DNA of 10,120 nt from Alphaproteobacteria bacterium (GTDB lineage: Bacteria > Pseudomonadota > Alphaproteobacteria > Rs-D84). Positions 3,486 to 10,120 of the stretch are shown in pieces (position 1 is the stretch's first letter; every line of letters begins with the position of its first letter). The position numbers were made by a program, and so were the translations under genes. A model generated the notes under the pieces. The model had not been told where the DNA came from, did not search any database, and worked only from the letters and a program-made list of their open reading frames with translations. Where the stretch lies: positions 1 to 10,120 of the forward strand of contig JAGCET010000004.1 of NCBI GenBank assembly GCA_017650505.1. The letters are read 5' to 3'.

Positions 3486-6317
3486 CTATTCACCCGAAAT
3501 AGATGTTGTTTTTATCCCCTCGGGCACAAGGTCACCCAACCGATTAAGTACACATTCACACTTACCTTCATTACCCGAACCTTCCGCACAATGTTCTTCA
3601 ATAGTCTCTCCATTACTTATTGAACCAACACTCTGTGCAGCAAACGGACAAACTTGATTTGTCTTGGAATAAACAGTTGACTCACACCAATTTGATAAAT
3701 TATTGGTACAGGCAGTTGTTCCGCCACCATCACACAGTACATAATGGTAACCAGGTTGCCAACTGGGGGCACTTTCGTTACACTCCCTGTCATTCGCATG
3801 TTCGCTTTCCACAATAACATAATCTTCATCCGCGACAACCACAGGCAAACCAACCACACATTTTGTAAACAAGCCATTTTTACTGCGTCGACCACCATTT
3901 TCCCAACACGAACATATACCCCATGCCGCAGTATCAACACTATATTCGTAATTCATCGTGCACATATATTCAACAGCATCGGCACTAGAATCGCCATATA
4001 CAGCCGACACTTCGGTTTCCCATTGTCTTGAACACAATGATGTATCATTCACAACACCATATCGATCATGATTTATAAACTGTGCTTCAACAAACCGGCC
4101 GTCAACATTCATACATTGCGTAGTAAGTACGTCGATAATCTGGTTATAAACCTCGGTCGCAACACCCGTACCACGCAACCGACGGTTTTGAAGTTTCACA
4201 TTCGCGTCACCAGTCCAACCAGTTATTGTTCCGTTCTCATCTGTTGTATAATTCTCTGGTTTAATCAACCCGTACGCGTACGCCGGATTACCACCCGATG
4301 TTGGATGTGTATATGCATACATTCCTTCGTCCCCCGGGGTCTGATTGGCAATAACCGCATCAAATCCACCAAAGGCCTCTTCAACCTGACCACGGCAACT
4401 TGGGATTGCGGCAACACGCCTTGCGCATTCGGAAACATACTTCGGGCTGCCGTCACTTTCTGTCTCACGTTTACCGGTTTCATCATAACTGTACAAAGAA
4501 AACCAATCCAACGCGGTTTTCGCCGGTCTGGACCCACCACTGGCCGATGAATCAACCGTATTTGGTACAAATAAACCACTTGCCGGATAATAGAAATTTT
4601 CATAATTCGCGCCACCAAAATCATCAAAGCATTGTTGCACAACGGCACGACACGCCGCCAACGTATCTGTCTCGGCCTGCATATCCATATAGTTTGCAAC
4701 AATATCTTCCCCAAACATATTGTTGCAAGAATCGATATAATCACTGCACATTTTCTGGGTCAGTATAATTTTATCGGGCTGTAAAGACACCGCCGCCGGA
4801 TCGCCCACCAATGCCGCCATTGCCGCGGTAATCGCGGCATCGCGATCGGCATAGCACGTCGATATAAAATCAAAACAACCGCGTTTGATTTCGTCAACCT
4901 TGGACCGTTGGGCATAGTAAATGTCCAACAACGCCTTGTCCAAATATTCCGACCAGGCAGTATCTGCAATTTCAACACATTTATCCAACGCATCATGTGC
5001 AAATTTCTTGGTTTTATTTTCGAACGCCTTAACGAACCGCAGGTTATTGGGATTTTGCGCCAATTTCTGGTCAACCGCATCCGCATTTGAATCAAACTTT
5101 AACATTTCTGCCAATTCATAGAAACGCACAACACCCGTAATCGGCGCGCCCGTCGAAACATCAATAAACTCGCCATTATCAAGACATTTATGATAATTCG
5201 CACCACATACTTGTTCGCTAAGTACCGCCGCCTCTACATTCGCAATACACGTTGCTAAATCGTCCGAATTATGTTTTTTCCGATTTTCAACGCGCGCCAA
5301 ATCCAACATCGCACTACCTTCACGAATGGCGGATTTCAAATCACGCTGCTTTGCAACTATGGCGGTTTGGACGGTATTGCAATCTTGTTCTATCGCCATA
5401 AGGTATGCATTCACGGCCCTTTGCAACGTGGCATTTGTGCAATCACCGGCCACCGCCGCACGACATGACGGATACACCGCACTGTATAATTCTGTGCCGT
5501 CGTATGACGCGATAACCTGGGCCGGGTCGGCATTACCAAACGCAACCGATGTATCAAACGACAAATTTATACTGTTCAAATCGGACATTTTGCCCGCAAC
5601 CGTTGCATCATTTCCACGTATAGAATTCATTATCGCGGTCAATAACGCCTTGGACGCCGAAGTATCCGCGGCCAACGCGTTTTCCCCATCAGATGCCGTG
5701 TGCAGGGCCGTTGCCTGGGCCGCGGTCATTCCGACCATATCCAAATTTTCGGTAAATTCAGTCAATTTTTCACCGGTTTCGGTTAAATTCTTGCGCAGTT
5801 CTGCCATTTCTTTCACACGATCACTGCACGAACAACGACGATAATCATCATTCTTTAACTGACAAAACTGATCCATACATTGAAAGTATGCGGCCTTGCA
5901 CTGATTATATGCGGCCCCGGTTCGTGTTTCGGCCATTCCGCCAACATCCGCACTGTCGACAGCGGCACGCGCAACCGTCGTTCCACGGATTCCAGCGCGC
6001 GAAGTGGTCTTGGTGGCATTATTACGCCCAACCTGAACCACGGGGCGCGTTGCCACACGCGTGGCGCCACCCGTATGCAAAACACCGGCCCGTCCAACGG
6101 TTTCCCCGGTTTTGCGGGTGGGCACGGCAACCCGTGTTGCCACCCCGCGTTCGCCCGTATTCGATGACGAACGCACAACAGTTGTAGATGTTCGGGCCTG
6201 AACATTGGTATCAGATTTTGCACGCGACAATGACGCACTACCATCACGCACCGCGGCATACGCAGTGGCACCGGCAACAAAGCCCAAAATTGCGCCAAAA
6301 ATCAGAATTTTCTTCAT
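3486..6317 (-). CDS. Large exported cysteine-rich protein (943 aa) with five C-X6-C motifs, unknown function
   Basis: I do not recognise this family. Residues 1-21 (MKKILIFGAILGFVAGATAYA) are a clear Sec signal peptide, and for that reason I start at the ATG at 6317 rather than an in-frame TTG at 6338. Residues 24-128 are low-complexity, basic and rich in Arg, Thr, Val and Ala with almost no acidic residues, probably a disordered linker. The rest holds all 34 cysteines. Five pairs are spaced C-X6-C (140-147, 371-378, 481-488, 524-531, 556-563), each followed within three residues by Asp or Asn. Residues 165-200 and 300-350 look helical. The last third (about 730-925) has denser, irregular cysteines, including CSC and CEC. 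No membrane anchor follows the signal, so the product should be periplasmic, surface-bound or secreted. It lies 63 bp after lpxB but has its own promoter-like sequence, so co-transcription is uncertain. No ribosome binding site is evident. Confidence 0.85.
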   Translation of the reverse strand: MKKILIFGAILGFVAGATAYAAVRDGSASLSRAKSDTNVQARTSTTVVRSSSNTGERGVATRVAVPTRKTGETVGRAGVLHTGGATRVATRPVVQVGRNNATKTTSRAGIRGTTVARAAVDSADVGGMAETRTGAAYNQCKAAYFQCMDQFCQLKNDDYRRCSCSDRVKEMAELRKNLTETGEKLTEFTENLDMVGMTAAQATALHTASDGENALAADTSASKALLTAIMNSIRGNDATVAGKMSDLNSINLSFDTSVAFGNADPAQVIASYDGTELYSAVYPSCRAAVAGDCTNATLQRAVNAYLMAIEQDCNTVQTAIVAKQRDLKSAIREGSAMLDLARVENRKKHNSDDLATCIANVEAAVLSEQVCGANYHKCLDNGEFIDVSTGAPITGVVRFYELAEMLKFDSNADAVDQKLAQNPNNLRFVKAFENKTKKFAHDALDKCVEIADTAWSEYLDKALLDIYYAQRSKVDEIKRGCFDFISTCYADRDAAITAAMAALVGDPAAVSLQPDKIILTQKMCSDYIDSCNNMFGEDIVANYMDMQAETDTLAACRAVVQQCFDDFGGANYENFYYPASGLFVPNTVDSSASGGSRPAKTALDWFSLYSYDETGKRETESDGSPKYVSECARRVAAIPSCRGQVEEAFGGFDAVIANQTPGDEGMYAYTHPTSGGNPAYAYGLIKPENYTTDENGTITGWTGDANVKLQNRRLRGTGVATEVYNQIIDVLTTQCMNVDGRFVEAQFINHDRYGVVNDTSLCSRQWETEVSAVYGDSSADAVEYMCTMNYEYSVDTAAWGICSCWENGGRRSKNGLFTKCVVGLPVVVADEDYVIVESEHANDRECNESAPSWQPGYHYVLCDGGGTTACTNNLSNWCESTVYSKTNQVCPFAAQSVGSISNGETIEEHCAEGSGNEGKCECVLNRLGDLVPEGIKTTSISGE

Positions 6318-6328
6318 CTCTGAGACAA

Positions 6329-6358
6329 AGTTTAGCAAAAATACAAAATCCGAGGCAA
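6329..6358 (-). promoter_or_regulatory. Possible promoter for the 943-residue exported protein
   Basis: On the minus strand TTGCCT (6358-6353) is followed after 18 bp by TAAACT (6334-6329), with TG one base before it (TGcTAAACT). The -10 ends 11 nt before the ATG, so the leader would be only about 5 nt. The site lies in the gap after lpxB. Confidence 0.4.
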
Positions 6359-6380
6359 GAGTTTTTTATAAGGAAAACTT

Positions 6381-7532
6381 TTATTTATTCACGCACCGTA
6401 ATATATCATCGGCAATCAGTTTACTGGCCACACCTTCGGAACGAACCCACATACCATCGGCCGCCGTCAATTCAGATATCATCCGGGAACGGTTTGCCGG
6501 CAAAACCATTTTATCCAATGCACCAATGACCTTTTCTGCCGTCGCCTTGTTCCCCAAAAATTCCGGGTATACCGTACGATTTAACAAAATGTTCACCAAT
6601 GAAACCCATTTAACACGTATCAACAAATGCCCAATCAGCGTTGTTATCCGATTCATCTTATACACAACAATCGCCGGAATATGCAACATTGCCAATTCCG
6701 CAGATACGGTGCCACTGGCCACTATTGCGACATAAGTCCTTTGATACAAGTCATAACGTTCCGATGCACGAACCAATTGGGGGCGTATAGGCCAATCACG
6801 AATCGCATTTTTTACATATTCTGCGGTTGTCTCTACAACCGGAATTGCAAATTTATAATTCATATAACCACATGAAGTTATCATTTGAACAACCGAACGA
6901 AACAACGGCATTAACTTTCTAACCTCGCTCATACGGCTGCCAGGTACCAATGTAATAATTTTTTCCGTCGTTGGGGCAGGGTGCACATTTTCTGTCGCCC
7001 CTATAATATTTTCGGCAATTGGATGCCCAACCGCCATTGTATCAAGACCGTATTTAGTAAAATACGGAACCTCAAAATCAAAAAACGCATACAGTTTATC
7101 AAAAACCTTGGCATACTTTCTGGCACGCCCGGGGCGCCAGGCCCAAACCTGGGGCGCGACAACATGATGGAACCGCAACCCACGTGCAATTGCCGCACGG
7201 CCCGCCGTCGACGCACGTAATTTCTTGATAACCGACCGCGCAAACCCCGGCGAATCGATAGTCAAAACAATATCGGGGCGCAATTCTAATATCGCACGCA
7301 CCGTATCAGAAATCCGCCGTGTCAATGTACGAATATGACCCAAAACCTCGGTAATTCCCATCACAGCCAAATCAGACATCGGGAACAACGATTTTAACCC
7401 ACACCCGCACATTTCGGCACCACCAATTCCCACAAAATCCGCAGGACCCGCCATCTGACGCATTATACGTGCGCCCAACGCATCCCCAGAAACTTCACCC
7501 GCAATTATAAAGATTTTTGGTTTATTCGGCAT
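6381..7532 (-). CDS. lpxB: Lipid-A-disaccharide synthase LpxB
   Basis: LpxB joins UDP-2,3-diacylglucosamine and 2,3-diacylglucosamine-1-phosphate (lipid X) into the lipid A disaccharide on the inner face of the cytoplasmic membrane. The 383 residues match the usual length. Family motifs appear in order: IAGEVSGD (10-17), SDLAVMGITEVLGH (53-66), IDSP (92-95, with Asp93 matching E. coli Asp98), VAPQVWAWR (125-133), VGHPIAENI (168-176), VPGSRMSEV (196-204, with Arg200 matching E. coli Arg201), VASGTVSAE (271-279), YKMN (291-294) and VSLVNILL (310-317). I start at the ATG at 7532, which gives the normal N-terminus and an 11-nt overlap with the end of lpxA, so translation is probably coupled. A TTG at 7571 would add an unneeded extension. 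In many proteobacteria lpxI lies between lpxA and lpxB; here it does not, so the UDP-diacylglucosamine hydrolase must be encoded elsewhere. Confidence 0.96.
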   Translation of the reverse strand: MPNKPKIFIIAGEVSGDALGARIMRQMAGPADFVGIGGAEMCGCGLKSLFPMSDLAVMGITEVLGHIRTLTRRISDTVRAILELRPDIVLTIDSPGFARSVIKKLRASTAGRAAIARGLRFHHVVAPQVWAWRPGRARKYAKVFDKLYAFFDFEVPYFTKYGLDTMAVGHPIAENIIGATENVHPAPTTEKIITLVPGSRMSEVRKLMPLFRSVVQMITSCGYMNYKFAIPVVETTAEYVKNAIRDWPIRPQLVRASERYDLYQRTYVAIVASGTVSAELAMLHIPAIVVYKMNRITTLIGHLLIRVKWVSLVNILLNRTVYPEFLGNKATAEKVIGALDKMVLPANRSRMISELTAADGMWVRSEGVASKLIADDILRCVNK

Positions 7533-8322
7533 TATTTGCGGTCCCAATACCACGTTTTGAACGATTTTCAATAAAATCTATGGCATCCATCGCGTATTTG
7601 TTATTTTTAACTTCACGCCGAACACGGGCAAGTCTTTCCGCAACCGTCCCACCCGTTTCACGAAACACCGCATTATATACAGAATGAATTGCATGCATAT
7701 CTTCATTCGTGAATCCATGCCGCATCAACCCAACACGATTTATTGTTCGATATGTTGCACGTGGGCCGTCGTATATCGCATACGGCAAAATATCATTTGG
7801 TACACCCGACATTCCACCAATAAATGCGTTCCGACCAATTCGTGCGAATTGCAACACCATGACATCACCCGACAAAATTGCAAAGTCTTCAATTTCAACG
7901 TGACCTGCAACCTGGACCAGATTTGACATAACAACACTGTTTCCAATCTTGCAATCGTGCCCGACATGGGCATTCACCATAATCTGACAATCATCGCCAA
8001 TAACCGTTCCATCGGACGCCGGTGTTCCCGAATGGATTGTTACATATTCACGAATACGACAACGCTTGCCAATACGCAGACCCGTCATTGCGGCCTCGTC
8101 TTGCCACTTTAAATCTTGACTCATAACGCCAAGAACCGCAAACGGATAAACAATTGAATCATCACCAATTGACGTCTTGCCACCAATAACCACATTGGAA
8201 ACCAACTCTACCCGTTCCCCAAGGACCACATTCGGCCCTACAATACAAAAAGGCCCAATATTACAATCGGCCCCAATAACCGCACCATCATGAATAATCG
8301 CCGTTGGATGTATATTTGTCAT
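7522..8322 (-). CDS. lpxA: UDP-N-acetylglucosamine acyltransferase LpxA
   Basis: LpxA transfers a 3-hydroxyacyl chain from acyl carrier protein to the 3-OH of UDP-GlcNAc, the first step of lipid A synthesis in the cytoplasm. The 266 residues have the family length. Hexapeptide repeats of the left-handed beta helix fill residues 1-185 (IHPTAIIHDGAVIG, IGPFCIVG and so on), followed by the C-terminal helical region. The catalytic His aligns at 122 in NAHVGHD; Lys72 of QDLK, His141 and RHGF are present. The usual VHQF reads VLQF, so Leu157 replaces the residue matching E. coli His160. Gly170 at the position of the E. coli hydrocarbon ruler (Gly173) is kept, which would favour a long acyl chain. 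The ATG at 8322 has AGGTGA 7 nt upstream. It overlaps lpxB by 11 nt and follows the membrane protein gene by 81 bp. Confidence 0.96.
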   Translation of the reverse strand: MTNIHPTAIIHDGAVIGADCNIGPFCIVGPNVVLGERVELVSNVVIGGKTSIGDDSIVYPFAVLGVMSQDLKWQDEAAMTGLRIGKRCRIREYVTIHSGTPASDGTVIGDDCQIMVNAHVGHDCKIGNSVVMSNLVQVAGHVEIEDFAILSGDVMVLQFARIGRNAFIGGMSGVPNDILPYAIYDGPRATYRTINRVGLMRHGFTNEDMHAIHSVYNAVFRETGGTVAERLARVRREVKNNKYAMDAIDFIENRSKRGIGTANNAE

Positions 8323-8356
8323 AACTTTATCACCTGTTCTTACTGTTTGTACAACG

Positions 8357-8385
8357 ATAGTACACTAAACAAACATACATTTAAA
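8357..8385 (-). promoter_or_regulatory. Weak promoter candidate upstream of lpxA
   Basis: On the minus strand TTTAAA (8385-8380) and TACTAT (8362-8357) are 17 bp apart, each matching four of six consensus bases. The start would be near 8350, leaving a leader of about 27 nt that holds the AGGTGA site. The region is AT-rich, so a chance match is possible. Confidence 0.3.
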
Positions 8386-8403
8386 TTCAATAAATATAAC
8401 AAA

Positions 8404-9426
8404 TTATAACAAGAACCGCATATTACAACCACCGGGAACATTCGCACGTGTCGCCCCCAACAATAATATTCCAATAGCGGTTATCGTAGGCACAGAAATC
8501 AAAACACCGAAACAAATTATCGCCCAACTTAACAAAATTTCTTGAATTTTATCGGGCAATTCTGTGGAATGCCATACCGACAACGCAACCGAAATTCCAA
8601 CGAATGCCACGGTTGCAATAAAAATCGGCACCGCTTCGGTCAAAGCGAACAAGACCGCGCAAAGCAAAACCACAAATCGAAACAGCCATTTTAATTTTAC
8701 ATACGCACTTTGGTGAACACGGCCACGCGGATTTACAACATCAACCATAAACGCCGTGGCAATCAAGACGCCAACGACCAAAAACCACACCAAATGCCCG
8801 GGTGTCAGGTTCCCAAGTTGCCCAAACCTGAATAATTCTGGTTGCATTAAAACCGCAATTGTGGCCGCAAACATAACCCCAAGTACGCATGACACGGCAC
8901 GCATTTGGCGACCACTAAACCGCCCGATTACAAGACCTAAAATAATTGCGCAAATCTGTAATATTGGCCCCCACCAATTCAATGTATCACTTAAACCAAC
9001 CGGAACCATTAAAATGACAAAAACCAACACATTCATTAGCCATCGCAACCGGAGCGACACGGTACCTTTGCCGTACCAAATCGGCAATTTTAAGGCCCGG
9101 GTATTTATTCCAACGAAAATCGACGACACAAATAAAATAGCCGCCGTCACCCATGGCAACAAAGAATGCCCATCCCTTAACACATCATAGTTTCCACCGA
9201 TCAACACCACCCAAATCGCAGTTAACACAACGGTCCAAAACACCGCACGTGCACGCGTAATATACGGCAAAATCCCCAACCGATCTGCGAAATAACGGCC
9301 AACAATATAAATTCCAACAAACAGTGGCAAACACAAAACCGCATTCCACAAAAATGCAGGCGCCACAACCGCGATATTATTAAAAGCACTTGCCGCACTG
9401 GATACTATTAAACCATCATCAAACAT
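8404..9426 (-). CDS. Polytopic inner-membrane protein, about ten helices, unknown function
   Basis: I do not recognise this 340-residue protein. It is very hydrophobic, with likely membrane segments near residues 18-42, 61-78, 89-107, 127-145, 151-168, 175-194, 209-229, 247-263, 264-285 and 297-325. Loops between them are short and mostly basic (for example RFSGRQMR at 169-176 and KLKWLFR at 244-250). Polar or charged residues near membrane segments include Glu264 and Asp229, but I see no transporter signature. The ATG at 9426 has AAGG 7 nt upstream. It is the first gene of the co-oriented block leading to lpxA and lpxB, 81 bp before lpxA. A role in envelope or lipid metabolism is suggested only by this position. 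It is divergent from trmN6, with 38 bp between the two start codons. Confidence 0.8.
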   Translation of the reverse strand: MFDDGLIVSSAASAFNNIAVVAPAFLWNAVLCLPLFVGIYIVGRYFADRLGILPYITRARAVFWTVVLTAIWVVLIGGNYDVLRDGHSLLPWVTAAILFVSSIFVGINTRALKLPIWYGKGTVSLRLRWLMNVLVFVILMVPVGLSDTLNWWGPILQICAIILGLVIGRFSGRQMRAVSCVLGVMFAATIAVLMQPELFRFGQLGNLTPGHLVWFLVVGVLIATAFMVDVVNPRGRVHQSAYVKLKWLFRFVVLLCAVLFALTEAVPIFIATVAFVGISVALSVWHSTELPDKIQEILLSWAIICFGVLISVPTITAIGILLLGATRANVPGGCNMRFLL

Positions 9427-9452
9427 AAACTTGCCTTTTGTTTACAATAGAT

Positions 9453-9459
9453 TATTATA
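9453..9459. promoter_or_regulatory. Overlapping divergent -10 boxes
   Basis: The plus strand reads TATTAT (9453-9458) toward trmN6, with TTGCCT at 9431-9436 as a -35 after 16 bp. The minus strand reads a perfect TATAAT (9459-9454) toward the membrane protein gene, without a good -35. The two promoters would occupy almost the same bases and could compete. The plus-strand start would fall near the A of the trmN6 ATG. Confidence 0.35.
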
Positions 9460-9464
9460 TAGAC

Positions 9465-10120
9465 ATGATTCAAAAACAAGACATTTTTACTATTATGGGT
9501 GGCGGTGTTAAAATTCACCGTGGCCCATACAATCCGACATCTGATGCGGTATGGCTTGCCGCATTTATAGACGGTACCCCAAAAACAGTACTGGACGTTG
9601 GAACCGGCACCGGCGGGGTCGCATTATGCCTTATGGCACGAATCCCGGGGATTCAAATGACGGCATTGGACATATCCGATGAAATGTTAGCGGCGGCAAA
9701 GCAGAATTTCGAATTAAACGGCAAAACCGCCGATTTTATAAACGCCGATATCTTGTCTTGGCGAACGAACAAGACATTTGATTTGGTTATCACCAATCCA
9801 CCTTACTTTCGCGGGATACCCGCAAGGCATAATGCGCACCACAATGCCGATTTAACCCTTTGGACACGCCGATGCATCGCGCGCACGCGCCCGACCGGCA
9901 CATTTGCCACAATTGTTGATGCCACCGCAATGGCCCCCGTTATCAGCGAAATGTCCCGGCACTGTGGCGATATTAAAATATTGCCACTATTCAGCAATAA
10001 AAACATCGCCGAACGCGTTTTGCTGTCCGCCCGTGTTGGACGCGCACCGACAACCACGCTATATTCCGGTCTTGCTATGAATTGTCCCCGAATTCTGCGC
10101 GATGGCGCTTCCGTCGCCAC
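9465..10120 (+). CDS. trmN6: tRNA1(Val) (adenine37-N6)-methyltransferase family protein, 3'-partial
   Basis: This SAM-dependent methyltransferase belongs to the TrmN6/YfiC family (COG4123); the E. coli member methylates N6 of A37 in a valine tRNA. The window holds 218 codons without a stop and then ends. VLDVGTGTGG (42-51) is the SAM-binding motif I, LDIS (68-71) carries the acidic residue of motif II, and NADI (93-96) is the next SAM contact. NPPYF (111-115) is the N6-adenine methyltransferase motif IV. The N-terminal GGGVKIHRGPYNPTSDAVWLAAF is typical of the family. The HHNADL segment, FATIVD and the basic ERVLLSARVGR follow as in alphaproteobacterial members, so only a short C-terminus is probably missing. 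No ribosome binding site precedes the ATG at 9465, and the -10-like box is so close that a leaderless message is possible. The same window encodes a tRNA-Val, though whether it is a substrate is unknown. Confidence 0.88.
   Translation, partial: MIQKQDIFTIMGGGVKIHRGPYNPTSDAVWLAAFIDGTPKTVLDVGTGTGGVALCLMARIPGIQMTALDISDEMLAAAKQNFELNGKTADFINADILSWRTNKTFDLVITNPPYFRGIPARHNAHHNADLTLWTRRCIARTRPTGTFATIVDATAMAPVISEMSRHCGDIKILPLFSNKNIAERVLLSARVGRAPTTTLYSGLAMNCPRILRDGASVA

Noticed and set aside
3331..3657. A 108-codon plus-strand frame
   Set aside because: It is antisense to tRNA-Leu(CAG) and to the end of the 943-residue gene; it has no start signals and the opposite strand is better supported.
5326..5844. 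A 172-codon plus-strand frame inside the 943-residue gene
   Set aside because: It lies wholly antisense to a gene with a signal peptide and regular cysteine motifs; composition alone keeps the frame open.
7242..7256. LpxB has IDSPGF where E. coli has IDAPDF, considered as loss of a catalytic residue
   Set aside because: Asp98 of E. coli aligns with the retained Asp93; the altered residue matches E. coli Asp101 and, as far as I know, IDSPGF also occurs in other proteobacterial LpxB proteins.
9803..10120. A 105-codon minus-strand frame at the right end
   Set aside because: It is antisense to the clearly recognisable trmN6 coding sequence.

Overview
The window looks like chromosomal DNA of a Gram-negative bacterium of moderate GC content. 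The lpxA and lpxB genes imply a lipid A outer membrane, and several proteins carry clean export signals. The mix of alphaproteobacterial-style LpxA/LpxB/TrmN6 sequences, tRNA genes with encoded CCA ends, and large cysteine-rich exported proteins of unknown function fits an uncultured, probably host-associated alphaproteobacterium (for example the gut RF32/Enterousia-type lineage). That placement is inference only, since no rRNA or other taxonomic marker is present.

Layout. At 1-737 (+) is the 3' part of an unrecognised gene with a basic N-terminal half and an acidic C-terminal half. At 802-1119 (+) is a small exported six-cysteine protein. It converges on an exported GH108-like peptidoglycan hydrolase (1142-2245, -), and a short A/T-flanked hairpin between them could terminate both. 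At 2331-2720 (+) is a very AT-rich, apparently N-terminally truncated GNAT acetyltransferase that looks foreign. From 2763 to 3416 (-) lie four tRNA genes, transcribed in the order Leu(CAG), Ala(CGC), Leu(TAA), Val(CAC). They appear to form two two-gene operons, each with its own promoter, and the second tRNA of each pair has the same 3' trailer followed by a hairpin.

From 3486 to 9426 (-) lies a co-oriented block. In transcription order it is a roughly ten-helix membrane protein of unknown function, lpxA, lpxB (11-nt overlap with lpxA), and a 943-residue exported protein with 34 cysteines and five C-X6-C motifs. Divergent from this block, trmN6 (tRNA1(Val) A37 N6-methyltransferase family) starts at 9465 (+) and runs off the window end.

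Functionally, the recognisable genes are housekeeping: lipid A synthesis, translation/tRNA modification and cell-wall turnover. The unexplained part is the set of exported proteins with even cysteine numbers (6, 10 and 34), which suggests disulfide-stabilised envelope or secreted proteins. The best candidates for something undescribed are the 943-residue C-X6-C protein, the cysteine-embellished GH108 enzyme, the tRNA-Ala with a swapped elbow base pair (A19-U56), and an LpxA lacking the usual His of its VHQF motif. No CRISPR array, transposase, integrase or recognisable defence system is visible.
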